Positions 15,939-23,196 of a DNA stretch of 36,240 nt are shown here, one piece after another. Under the pieces are notes generated by a model. It was not told the origin of the DNA. It was given only the letters and a program-made list of their open reading frames with translations, and did not search any database. The position numbers and the translations under genes were made by a program. Source of the DNA: Candidatus Dormiibacterota bacterium (lineage in GTDB: Bacteria; Chloroflexota; Dormibacteria; Aeolococcales; Aeolococcaceae); assembly GCA_003132805.1 (NCBI GenBank), contig PKYW01000036.1:1193-37432 (forward strand), read 5' to 3'. Every line of letters begins with the position of its first letter. Positions within the stretch are counted from its first letter, which is position 1.

Positions 15939-16898
15939 TCAGGCGCGAGCGTACGAATGCAGCCCCGCGATCCAGAGGTTGACCGCGTAGAGGGTGAACA
16001 GGATGGCGGCGAATCCGAACGCGGTGATGATCGCCGCTCGCTTCTCCTTCCACCCGTAGGTCACGCGGGCGTGCAGGTAGATGGCGAAGATGACCCAGGT
16101 GATGAAGGCGAAGGTCTCCTTGGGATCCCATCCCCAGTACCGGCCCCAGGCGTGTTCGCCCCAGATGGCGCCGCAGATGACCCCGAACGTCCAGATCGGG
16201 AAACCGATCATCACGAAGCGGTAGCTCCAGCCGTCCAGCAGGCCCGCCTTGGGGAGTGCTCGCTGCAGCCATATCGCCAGGGAGCTCCGGGCGCCACTGC
16301 CGCCGAAGCCGCCGCCGCCTGATCCGCCGCCGCCGCCCATGGTCATGGTGGCCACGCCACCGCTGCTGACGCTCGCCGGCACCGCTGCCGGGGCCACGGC
16401 AAGCAACCGGTTGTCGGCCCAGCGCCGCCCCAGGTAGGCCATCCCGAAGAAGAACGCGAAGCTGAGGATCGCGGACGAGGTGGCCATCGAGGTCACGTGG
16501 ATCGTCAGCCAGTAGCTGTGCAGCGCCGGGACCAGCTGTCCGGGAGGCACGTAGAGCATGTAGGCGACGCCCATGAGCGCGACCGTGACGATCATCGCTG
16601 GGAGTCCGATCAGGCGCATCCGGGCCCTGACCATGAGGATCACGCACACGGTGACGATCACGAATGCGATCCCCGTGGAGTACTCGTACATGTTGCCGAG
16701 CGGCCAGTGGCCCGCCTCCAGCGCTCGGGTGAAGATCGAGGCGAAGTGAATCGGCCAGCCGATCAGTACGAGGGCCATCCCGATGTCGCCGAGAATCCGC
16801 TTGCGGAAGGCCAGGTGGAGGACAAATGCGACCACGGCGAGTGTGTACGCGGCGACCGCTATCCCAAAAAGAACCAGGGACGCCGGGGTACTCGACAT
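15939..16898 (-). CDS. ccsB: c-type cytochrome biogenesis protein CcsB/CcsA
   Basis: This membrane protein of the system II cytochrome c maturation pathway exports haem and helps attach it to apocytochromes. Of 319 residues, about eight are membrane helices. The haem-handling WWD-type signature WGRYWGWDPKET is at 251-262. Candidate haem-ligand histidines include His127 and His134 (LHSYWLTIH). Between helices there is an unusual Gly-rich linker at about 179-204 (GGGGGSGGGGFGGSG). The partner ResB/Ccs1 is not in this window. TATACT (16915-16910) lies 11 bases before the ATG as a likely -10. The gene is divergent from the response regulator. Confidence 0.92.
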   Translation of the reverse strand: MSSTPASLVLFGIAVAAYTLAVVAFVLHLAFRKRILGDIGMALVLIGWPIHFASIFTRALEAGHWPLGNMYEYSTGIAFVIVTVCVILMVRARMRLIGLPAMIVTVALMGVAYMLYVPPGQLVPALHSYWLTIHVTSMATSSAILSFAFFFGMAYLGRRWADNRLLAVAPAAVPASVSSGGVATMTMGGGGGSGGGGFGGSGARSSLAIWLQRALPKAGLLDGWSYRFVMIGFPIWTFGVICGAIWGEHAWGRYWGWDPKETFAFITWVIFAIYLHARVTYGWKEKRAAIITAFGFAAILFTLYAVNLWIAGLHSYARA

Positions 16899-16909
16899 GC
16901 CTGCGGGCG

Positions 16910-16915
16910 AGTATA
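16910..16915 (-). promoter_or_regulatory. Candidate -10 (TATACT) for ccsB
   Basis: TATACT on the minus strand ends 11 bases before the ccsB ATG, in the 130-base divergent gap. No clear -35. Confidence 0.4.
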
Positions 16916-17029
16916 GCCATCAGCCACATCGCAGGCGCCTCCGCAGCCTCTCGCATCCATCGGAGTCCGGTCTGTAAAGGAATGGACGCAAGCCGCCCCT
17001 TTTTACGGCGCCTGCTTACCATGAAGGCG

Positions 17030-17407
17030 ATGTCCCGGCCGCGCGTTCTGCTCGCCGACGATGACCCGCGCGTCCTGTCTGTGGTCTCTCGTTACCTCGA
17101 CCTCGAGGGCTACGAGATGTCGACCGTCTCCGATGGCAACGAGGCGGTGCGGATCGCCGAAGAAGAGGTCCCCGACCTGATCATCCTCGACATCATGATG
17201 CCGGGCATCGACGGCATCGAGGCCTGCCGGCGGATCAGGGCGAACGCCGCCACCGCCCAGACGCCCGTGCTCATGTTCAGCGCCCTCTCCGAGGAGGCCG
17301 AGGCCGCCCGGCTCGCCGGCGCTGACGGCATGCTCCCCAAGCCCTTCAACCTGCCCGCGCTCGCCGAGGCGGTGAAAACCTTCTTCGCGACGCGGACGGC
17401 TTCATAG
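17030..17407 (+). CDS. Stand-alone response regulator receiver domain
   Basis: This CheY-like receiver takes a phosphoryl group from a histidine kinase and signals through protein contacts, because no output domain follows. It starts MSRPRVLLADDDPRVLSVV. The acidic triad is at 10-12, the phospho-acceptor Asp54 (LIILDIMMPG), the switch Ser85 (FSALS) and Lys104 (PKPF); all key residues are present in 125 residues. ATG 17030 is preferred because TACCAT (17017-17022) lies seven bases upstream, the leaderless pattern seen elsewhere here. ATG 17021, in frame, would add MKA. No kinase gene is nearby, so the partner is unknown. Confidence 0.88.
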   Translation: MSRPRVLLADDDPRVLSVVSRYLDLEGYEMSTVSDGNEAVRIAEEEVPDLIILDIMMPGIDGIEACRRIRANAATAQTPVLMFSALSEEAEAARLAGADGMLPKPFNLPALAEAVKTFFATRTAS

Positions 17408-17432
17408 GCGCTTCGAGCGCCCGCCCTATACT
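17407..17432 (+). promoter_or_regulatory. Small hairpin after the receiver gene and -10 (TATACT) for tRNA-Ala
   Basis: GGCGCT/AGCGCC (17407-17412 and 17416-17421) forms a short stem right at the receiver stop. TATACT at 17427-17432 precedes the tRNA by about 30 bases and is a plausible -10, without a good -35. Confidence 0.4.
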
Positions 17433-17461
17433 GCAAAACGCCTCGGCGTGATTCGCATCTC

Positions 17462-17534
17462 GGGGCGGTAGCTCAGCTGGGAGAGCGCTGCCCTCGCACG
17501 GCAGAGGTCAGGGGTTCGAATCCCCTCCGCTCCA
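17462..17534 (+). tRNA. tRNA-Ala (anticodon CGC)
   Basis: A 73-base cloverleaf. The acceptor GGGGCGG pairs with CCGCTCC and includes a G-U pair. The D-arm is AGCTCAGCTGGGAGAGC. The anticodon stem CTGCC/GGCAG has loop CTCGCAC and anticodon CGC. The T-arm is AGGGGTTCGAATCCCCT and the discriminator is A, without encoded CCA. It reads GCG codons, common in this GC-rich genome. Confidence 0.97.
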
Positions 17535-17560
17535 CCGCCGGACGTGCCACATGAGAACAG

Positions 17561-19003
17561 CTAGTCAGCCTGTTCTGCTCGCGGGTGCATGGGTAGCCGG
17601 AACACGAGGAGAAAGGCGACCGCCAGTGGTGCCAGGCAGGCCCAGGCGGTGACGCGCAGTGCGTCGGTCGGCAGGTGGTCGGCGAAGGTTGCGAAGAAGA
17701 CGGACCCGAGGACGGCGACCCCGAGCGCGGTCGAGAGTTGCTGGACGGCTTCCAGGACACCGGAGGCGGATCCGACCTCCTCCATGCTCACGCTGGTCAG
17801 GATGAGCTGGAAGAGTTGCCCGATGCTGGCGCCGGCGCCGGCGCCGATGAACAAGAGGCTCGGGACGAGATCCCAGCTTGTGGCGGTGCGCGCCCCCGTG
17901 AGCATCAGGGCAAGCCCGGCCGCGCCGGCGATGATGAGCAGGATGCCGATGTGCAGCAGGTGACGCCCGAGCCGGCTGGCGACCGCGGATGAGCCGACCA
18001 TGCCGAGGATCATTCCCACGACCATCGGCGTCACCGTCAGGCCGGCCTGGATCGGTGACCAGCCTTCGCCGAGCTGACCGTAGAGCGAGACGCAGAGCAG
18101 CAGGCCACCGAAGGCGCCGAAGAGGGCCAGGGCGACAGCCGTGCCGCTGAGATAGGTGCGGTTGGTGAGCAGTGACGGCTCGATCAGTGGGTTGCTGCTG
18201 TGTCGCTCGTGGAGCAGAAAGGCGATGAGCAGGACCGCGCCGGCCGCGAGCATCGCGAACGACCACGCGGGCCAGCCCTCGGTCCGTCCCTGGATGAGGG
18301 GGTAGATGATCGCCACCAGGGCCAGGCCGACGAGCCAGACGCCACCGAAATCGAGCTTGACGCCGGGGTGAGTGGCACCACGAGGCAGCGAACGGAGCGC
18401 GAGCGCGAGCGCCAGTGCCCCGATCGGAACGTTGATGAGGAACACCAGGCGCCACCCGGTGCCAAAGAGGTTGGCGTCGATGAGCGCGCCGGCGACGATC
18501 GGCGCGAGGAGCATCGGTACACCCGTCGCCGGACCGAACAGACCCATCGCCTTACCGATCTCGGCGTCATCGGTGAAAACCTGCTTCATCAAGCCGAACC
18601 CCTGGGGGATCATGAGGGCGCCGAAGGCGCCTTGGAGCACCCGCAACGCGATGAGCACGCCGATGGTCGGCGCCGCGGCGCAGGCGGCCGAGAAGAGGGT
18701 GAACCCGAGCGACCCCACGAGAAACAGCCGGCGGCGGCCGAAGATGTCGCCAAGCCGCGCGCCGGTGATCAGCAGCACGGCAAAGGCCAGGGTGTAGCCG
18801 GCGCTCAGCCACTGGATGGTGCTGGCGCCGCCGCCGAGGTCACGATGGATGGAGGGGCCGGCGACGTTGACGATAGTCGCGTCGAGCAGATCCATGATGT
18901 TGGCGGCCAGCACGATGGCCGCCACCACCCAGCGCAGGCGGTAGGACTGAGTGATCCTGGTGCCGATGGCCGGCGACGGAGCGGGGATGGTGGCCGTCTC
19001 CAT
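17561..19003 (-). CDS. MFS multidrug exporter, DHA2 (EmrB/QacA) type
   Basis: This is a proton-driven drug or toxicant exporter with 14 predicted helices and 480 residues. The N-terminal half has the DHA2 pattern: NIMDLLDATIVNVAGPSI in helix 1, WLSAGYTLAFAVLLITGARL, then the loop 2-3 motif GARLGDIFGRRR. LRVLQGAFGALMIPQ and a helix-5 motif of the antiporter type follow. The ATG at 19003 is fixed by GAGGACCTC just before it; a longer open frame upstream would cover the promoter. It is transcribed away from tetR, with operator-like repeats between the -10 and the start, so the regulator next door very probably represses it. The substrate is unknown. Confidence 0.92.
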   Translation of the reverse strand: METATIPAPSPAIGTRITQSYRLRWVVAAIVLAANIMDLLDATIVNVAGPSIHRDLGGGASTIQWLSAGYTLAFAVLLITGARLGDIFGRRRLFLVGSLGFTLFSAACAAAPTIGVLIALRVLQGAFGALMIPQGFGLMKQVFTDDAEIGKAMGLFGPATGVPMLLAPIVAGALIDANLFGTGWRLVFLINVPIGALALALALRSLPRGATHPGVKLDFGGVWLVGLALVAIIYPLIQGRTEGWPAWSFAMLAAGAVLLIAFLLHERHSSNPLIEPSLLTNRTYLSGTAVALALFGAFGGLLLCVSLYGQLGEGWSPIQAGLTVTPMVVGMILGMVGSSAVASRLGRHLLHIGILLIIAGAAGLALMLTGARTATSWDLVPSLLFIGAGAGASIGQLFQLILTSVSMEEVGSASGVLEAVQQLSTALGVAVLGSVFFATFADHLPTDALRVTAWACLAPLAVAFLLVFRLPMHPRAEQAD

Positions 19004-19021
19004 GAGGTCCTCGTGAGTGGA

Positions 19022-19079
19022 CGAACGTAGTTCGATACGAACATCGTACGTGACGGACAGCGTTCCTGTCAAGTAGAGT
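19022..19079. promoter_or_regulatory. Divergent tetR/MFS promoters with TetR operator half-sites
   Basis: Minus strand: TTGACA (19072-19067), an 18-base spacer and TACGAT (19048-19043) form a strong promoter for the exporter. Plus strand: GTGACG (19050-19055), 18 bases and TAGAGT (19074-19079) may serve tetR. Three half-sites, CGAAC (19022-19026), GTTCG (19030-19034) and CGAAC (19038-19042), are spaced by three bases, giving two overlapping palindromes just downstream of the exporter -10. Confidence 0.65.
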
Positions 19080-19089
19080 TCGCTCCGTC

Positions 19090-19815
19090 ATGTCTCTCGC
19101 AGGCGGTCCCCCGCCGATGCATCCGCCGGCCCGTCATCGCTCGACTCGTGACCGGCCGGCAAAGGCGCCGCTCAGCGAGGACGCCATCGTGGACGCGGCC
19201 CTGGCGATCCTGCAGTCGGATGGTCTGGAGGCAGTCACGATGCGCCGGGTGGCAGCCGCCCTCGACACGGGAGCTGCATCGCTCTACGTCTACGTTTCCG
19301 GACGCGAGGGCCTGCTCCAGGCGATGCTGGACCGGGTCACCGCCGCGATCGAGCTCGAGGCCCCGGATCCTTCACGGTGGCGCGCTCAGCTGCACTCGCT
19401 CCTGGAGCGCATGCACCAGGCACTGGTCACTCATCCTGGAATCGCCGCCCTGACCCTGGAGGATCCACCCACGACCGAGGTGGTGCTGCGTCTGACCGAG
19501 AACCTGCTGGGAATCCTGCTCGCCGGCGGGCTTGACCCCCAGGACGCCGTCTGGGCTTGCGACATCTTCGTGTTGCTGGTGACGGCCGTCGCCAGCGAGG
19601 ACGATGTGCGGCGCGCTCGCGGCCGCAGCGACGACGACCACCGCCGCGAGCAGGTCGACGAGATCTACAAAACCTTCGCCGGGTTACCGCCCGACCGGTT
19701 CCCGCTTATCTCCGCCTACGCCGCGCAGATGGTCGCCGGCGATCACGACGAACGGTTTCGCTTCGCGATCGACGTGGTTGTCGACGGCGTGCTCGCCCGA
19801 GCAGCCCGGCGGTAA
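19090..19815 (+). CDS. TetR-family transcriptional repressor
   Basis: This is a ligand-responsive DNA-binding regulator of 241 residues. An extended N-terminal arm of ~27 residues rich in Pro and Arg precedes the helix-turn-helix (SEDAIVDAALAILQSDGLEA, then RRVAAALDTGAASLYVYVSG). The C-terminal part is helical and of the TetR_C type (LVTHPGIAALTLEDPP). It is divergent from the MFS exporter across an 86-base region carrying matching palindromes, the classic layout for a repressor of its neighbour. The ATG at 19090 lies about ten bases after TAGAGT, so the message would have almost no leader; an internal ATG nine codons later is an alternative start. Confidence 0.9.
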   Translation: MSLAGGPPPMHPPARHRSTRDRPAKAPLSEDAIVDAALAILQSDGLEAVTMRRVAAALDTGAASLYVYVSGREGLLQAMLDRVTAAIELEAPDPSRWRAQLHSLLERMHQALVTHPGIAALTLEDPPTTEVVLRLTENLLGILLAGGLDPQDAVWACDIFVLLVTAVASEDDVRRARGRSDDDHRREQVDEIYKTFAGLPPDRFPLISAYAAQMVAGDHDERFRFAIDVVVDGVLARAARR

Positions 19816-19838
19816 CCCACGCCTGGCTGAGCTCGCTC

Positions 19839-20330
19839 TCAGCTGACAGGAGACGTGTCGATGCGCGACATGATCCGTTCTGCGTCGCGTCCAAGCCGTC
19901 GTAGTTGCTCGGACGACAGGGCATCGACGACGAGCGAGCGGACGTGTGCGACGTGGGCCGGAGCGGCGTCGACGATCGTTTGCAAACCCTCGTCGGTAAG
20001 GATCGCGAGGGTGAATCTCCCATCGGAGGGATCAGGCTCGCGGTGGACCAATCCGCGATCCTCGAGCCGCTTCACGACCCGCGAGAGCCGCGACAGTGAG
20101 GCGTTGGTGACCTCGGCCAAGGAGCTCATCCGCATCGTGCGTCGCGGGCTCTCCGAAAGCATCGCGAGCACCTGGTACTCGACCATCGCCAGCTTGGAAT
20201 CGCGCTGGAGCTGCTGATCGATCGCCCAGGGAAGCCAGGTCATCAGTCGCACGACTGACAACCAGGAGTCGAGTTCTTCGGCCGTCAGCCACTTGATGGT
20301 CCCCTGCTTGGCGTCGGCGGATTCGGTCAC
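19839..20330 (-). CDS. MarR-family transcriptional regulator
   Basis: This is a winged-helix dimer that binds palindromic operators and is released by small phenolic or oxidant ligands. Its 163 residues carry helices for the dimer interface at both ends. The DNA-reading part MSSLAEVTNASLSRLSRVVK lies at about 58-77, followed by the wing DPSDGRFTLAILTDEG. The GTG at 20330 (VTESADAKQ) is chosen because TATCAT lies six bases upstream, giving a leaderless message; a TTG 11 codons earlier would run through that -10. It is divergent from the SDR gene, and three copies of the same ACTTG-N6-CAAGT-like site lie between them. Confidence 0.9.
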   Translation of the reverse strand: MTESADAKQGTIKWLTAEELDSWLSVVRLMTWLPWAIDQQLQRDSKLAMVEYQVLAMLSESPRRTMRMSSLAEVTNASLSRLSRVVKRLEDRGLVHREPDPSDGRFTLAILTDEGLQTIVDAAPAHVAHVRSLVVDALSSEQLRRLGRDAERIMSRIDTSPVS

Positions 20331-20336
20331 ACTGCA

Positions 20337-20365
20337 ATGATAGCTGCTTACTTGCCGGATCAAGC
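20337..20365 (-). promoter_or_regulatory. marR promoter with its own operator copy
   Basis: The -10 TATCAT (20342-20337, minus) ends six bases before the GTG. ACTTG-CCGGAT-CAAGC at 20350-20365 sits just upstream, over the spacer and -35 position. It matches the ACTTG-N6-CAAGT sites in front of the SDR gene, suggesting autoregulation. Confidence 0.55.
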
Positions 20366-20450
20366 GTTCCTCGCCAGCCGCGAGGCACCCATGGCCCCGT
20401 CATGACGTCTCGATAGCGCCTCGAGCCGCTCGTTGTCGCCTGACGAGGTG

Positions 20451-20500
20451 ACTTGACACGGCAAGTGGGGTCGACTTACTATTCACTTGACACGGAAAGT
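20451..20500 (+). promoter_or_regulatory. SDR-gene promoter flanked by two MarR operator copies
   Basis: TTGACA (20453-20458), an 18-base spacer and TACTAT (20477-20482) form a near-consensus promoter. ACTTGACACGGCAAGT (20451-20466) covers the -35 box, and ACTTGACACGGAAAGT (20485-20500) covers the expected start of transcription. A bound repressor would block both ends. Confidence 0.7.
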
Positions 20501-20523
20501 CATCACGCACGGAGGTCGCAGTC

Positions 20524-21405
20524 ATGAAGATCGCACTCACAGGAGCAACGGGATTCGTCGGATCGCACATCCTTGCCGAGTTGCAATCCAACGGACATGA
20601 CGTGACAGCGCTCGTTCGCGACGATGCGCAGGCCGCCATCGTCAGCGCGCGCGGCGCCACACCCGCCATCGTCGACCTCTACGATCATCGGGCCGTTGTG
20701 AAAGTGTTCGGCGAAGCGGATGGTGCGGTCCACACCGCCACTCCCGGCGATGCCACGAGCGCGAACCTGGACTCCGCCGTCGCGGACGCCGCCATCGAGG
20801 CATTCGATGGGTCGGGGAAGCCATACGTGCCCATCAGCGGTGCGTGGGTCTTCGGATCCAACCCCTCCATCACCGAGGAGTCGCCCTTCAATGCTCCCGT
20901 GCTGGTGGCCTGGAAGGAACCGATCGAACGCCGGGTGCTCGGCGCGACGGGGATGCGCGGCATCGTGATCACATCCAGCACCGCCTACGGCGACGGCGGT
21001 GGCGGTGTCCCCGGGATCCTGCTCGGATCTCCCCGGGACGCCGACGGCAACTTGATCATGCTCGGCGACGGCCGGCAGCACTGGCCCGAAGTCCACGTCG
21101 CCGACCTCGCGGTGGCGTTCCGGCTCGTGCTGGAAAACCCGGCCGCTCGTGGGGACTACGTCATCGGAAACGGTCTGAATCCCACCGTCGCGGAACTGAC
21201 CGAAGCTGCTGCCGTCGCCGTCGGTGCTTCTGGAGCGGTCCCCGGGACCGACGAAGAGGCGCGCACCCGTCTCGGTGATTACTTCGCGGAGGTGCTGCTG
21301 CTCGACCAGACCGTCACAGCGACCAGGGCGCGCGCCGAGCTCGGCTGGCAGCCCTCGCACCCGGGACTCGTCGATGAGTTCCGAAACGGCAGCTACCGCA
21401 AGTAA
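20524..21405 (+). CDS. NAD(P)-dependent epimerase/dehydratase-like SDR, atypical active site
   Basis: This extended short-chain dehydrogenase-like protein has 293 residues. The dinucleotide-binding motif GATGFVGSH is at 7-15. The usual YxxxK catalytic pair aligns to LVAWK, with Lys131 kept but Leu127 where Tyr is expected, so classical epimerase chemistry is questionable. SSTAYGDGGGGVPG and HVADLAVAF, typical later family stretches, are present. The ATG at 20524 follows GGAGGT. The gene has its own strong promoter, apparently controlled by the divergent MarR protein, as for many detoxification or stress oxidoreductases. The substrate is unknown. Confidence 0.82.
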   Translation: MKIALTGATGFVGSHILAELQSNGHDVTALVRDDAQAAIVSARGATPAIVDLYDHRAVVKVFGEADGAVHTATPGDATSANLDSAVADAAIEAFDGSGKPYVPISGAWVFGSNPSITEESPFNAPVLVAWKEPIERRVLGATGMRGIVITSSTAYGDGGGGVPGILLGSPRDADGNLIMLGDGRQHWPEVHVADLAVAFRLVLENPAARGDYVIGNGLNPTVAELTEAAAVAVGASGAVPGTDEEARTRLGDYFAEVLLLDQTVTATRARAELGWQPSHPGLVDEFRNGSYRK

Positions 21406-21428
21406 CCGCCACTCACTGCTTCGACGGA

Positions 21429-21468
21429 GGACAGCCGGGGGAGGACAGCCTCGTCCTCGGCTGTCCTT
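21429..21468 (+). terminator. Long two-part hairpin after the SDR gene
   Basis: GGACAGCC (21429-21436) pairs with GGCTGTCC (21459-21466). Inside it, GAGGAC (21441-21446) pairs with GTCCTC (21453-21458) around a six-base loop, leaving a small one-sided bulge. Only TT follows, so this is a strong structure with a weak U-tract. Confidence 0.6.
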
Positions 21469-21492
21469 GCGAGTGGGGGTATCGTCCGCACC

Positions 21493-23145
21493 ATGGCAGA
21501 TGACGACGAGGCCACTCCGACACTGGACGCGGCCGACATGGCGTTGGTCACCGAGCTGGGGGTTCGGCGCCAGGTCCAGGAGGGCGAGTACCTCTACAAG
21601 GCGGGCGACATCACCTACGACTTCTTCGTCCTGGTGAGCGCTGAGGTCGACATCGTGGTCGGGGTCGACGATGGCGAGCGGGTCATCATCAATCACGGAC
21701 CCGGCCGGTTCCTCGGCGAGCTGAACATGTTGAGCGGGATGCGGGTCTTGGTCTCCGCTCGGGTTGTCAAACCCGGCGAGGTGGTCGCCGTCTCCCGAGA
21801 CCGGCTGCGGCAGCTGATGGCGACGAACCCTCGGCTGGGGAACACCATCCTGGCCGCGTTCGTGGCCCGGCGACGGATGCTCATGACGGGCGCCGCGCCT
21901 GCGATCCGGGTCATCGGGTCACAGTTCTCGCCGGAATCCCTTGCCATCAGGGAGTTCCTGACCCGGACCCGCATCCCCCACGAGTGGCTGGATTCAGACC
22001 GCGACCCCCACGCCGAGGGGCTGCTGGAGCATTTCGGCATCGCCGCGACGGAGTTGCCCATCGTTATCGCCTCAGGAACGGTGCTGCGCCGGGCCACCCC
22101 GGGTGATGTCGCCGGTTACCTCGGACTCACGGTCGACAGCCTGCCGAACCGCTGCTTCGACCTGGTCGTGGTCGGGGGCGGCCCGGCCGGCCTGGCTGCG
22201 GCCGTCTATGGGGCGTCCGAGGGGCTCAACACGCTCGGCGTCGAGATGACCGCGCCCGGCGGGCAGGCAGGGATGAGCTCACGGATCGAGAACTACCTGG
22301 GGTTTCCCATGGGCATCTCCGGCGCGGATCTGACCACCCGGGCGATCATCCAAGCGGAGAAGTTCGGAGCCAGCCTCACCACGCCGTGCACCGTCGTCTC
22401 GCTCGGAACCCGAGCCGGGCATCTCGTGGCGCGACTGAGCGACGGCACCGAGGTCGCGGGACGGGCCGTCATCGCTGCAACCGGGGCCTCCTACCGCCGG
22501 CTGGAAGCCTCACGGCTGAGCGACTTCGAAGGCAACGGCGTGTACTACGCCGCCACCGAGGTGGAGGCGCGCATGTGCGGCCTCTCGCCGGTCGTCGTCG
22601 TGGGGGGTGGCAACTCGGCCGGCCAGGCGGCCATCTTCCTGAGCCAGGGCGGGTGCCCGGTCACGCTCGTCATCCGAGGCACCGATCTCGCCAAGGACAT
22701 GTCGCGCTACCTGGCCGACCGGATCGAGGCCGACTCGCGCATCACTCTGCGGACACGCACGACCGTCGAGGCTGTGGACGGGGACGAGACCCTGCGAACC
22801 GTGACTCTCAATGACCCCGACGGCACGGCCGTCATCCCATGCGCCGGACTGTTCTCCTTCATCGGCGCGGATCCGTCGTCGGGTTGGCTCACCGGCTGCG
22901 CGGCACTTGATGACCGGGGCTTTGTGCTCACCGACCTCTCGCTCAGCGCCAACCAGCTCGGTGAAACCTGGCAGACACTGGCCCGGTCGCCGCTGCCGTT
23001 CGAGACCAGCCATCCCGGCCTCTTCGCCGTCGGCGACCTGCGCTCGGGATCAACGAAGCGAGTGGCCGCTGCCGTGGGTGAGGGCTCGGCCTCAGTGCGA
23101 TCCGTCCACCAGTACCTCGCGTTCGGCGCACACACCGCGAGTTGA
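21493..23145 (+). CDS. cNMP-binding/thioredoxin-like/thioredoxin-reductase-like fusion flavoprotein
   Basis: This 550-residue fusion begins with a cyclic-nucleotide-binding fold (about 10-130), followed by a thioredoxin-fold segment (about 137-212). A thioredoxin-reductase-like module then carries the FAD motif GGGPAGLAAAVYGASEG near 228-244 and GGQAGMSSRIENYLGFP near 256-272. The NADPH motif VVVVGGGNSAGQAA lies near 367-380. The redox CxxC of true thioredoxin reductase is absent: the equivalent stretch reads YYAATEVEARMC. The phosphate cassette of the cNMP domain (GELNMLSGMRVLVSAR) is also altered, so nucleotide sensing is uncertain. ATG 21493 has TATCGT seven bases upstream, fitting a leaderless start. 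The likely role is flavin-dependent redox chemistry. Confidence 0.88.
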   Translation: MADDDEATPTLDAADMALVTELGVRRQVQEGEYLYKAGDITYDFFVLVSAEVDIVVGVDDGERVIINHGPGRFLGELNMLSGMRVLVSARVVKPGEVVAVSRDRLRQLMATNPRLGNTILAAFVARRRMLMTGAAPAIRVIGSQFSPESLAIREFLTRTRIPHEWLDSDRDPHAEGLLEHFGIAATELPIVIASGTVLRRATPGDVAGYLGLTVDSLPNRCFDLVVVGGGPAGLAAAVYGASEGLNTLGVEMTAPGGQAGMSSRIENYLGFPMGISGADLTTRAIIQAEKFGASLTTPCTVVSLGTRAGHLVARLSDGTEVAGRAVIAATGASYRRLEASRLSDFEGNGVYYAATEVEARMCGLSPVVVVGGGNSAGQAAIFLSQGGCPVTLVIRGTDLAKDMSRYLADRIEADSRITLRTRTTVEAVDGDETLRTVTLNDPDGTAVIPCAGLFSFIGADPSSGWLTGCAALDDRGFVLTDLSLSANQLGETWQTLARSPLPFETSHPGLFAVGDLRSGSTKRVAAAVGEGSASVRSVHQYLAFGAHTAS

Positions 23146-23182
23146 ACGCCGTCGGGCACCAGGTGCAACGCGGCTCGGCATA

Positions 23183-23196
23183 GTGGTGATCACCAC
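23183..23196. repeat. 14-bp perfect palindrome between converging genes
   Basis: GTGGTGATCACCAC is fully self-complementary and overlaps the stop codon of the minus-strand HTH gene, 38 bases past the converging flavoprotein stop. It could be a protein-binding site; without a loop or T-run it is a poor terminator. Confidence 0.4.

Noticed and set aside
15841-17022. 393-codon minus-strand frame across ccsB
   Set aside because: Out of frame with the clear CcsB protein and lacking hydrophobic helices; the tail past 15938 has no support of its own.
17565-18455. 296-codon minus-strand frame inside the MFS gene
   Set aside because: Frame-shifted shadow, Arg/His-rich; the MFS frame has 14 helices and family motifs.
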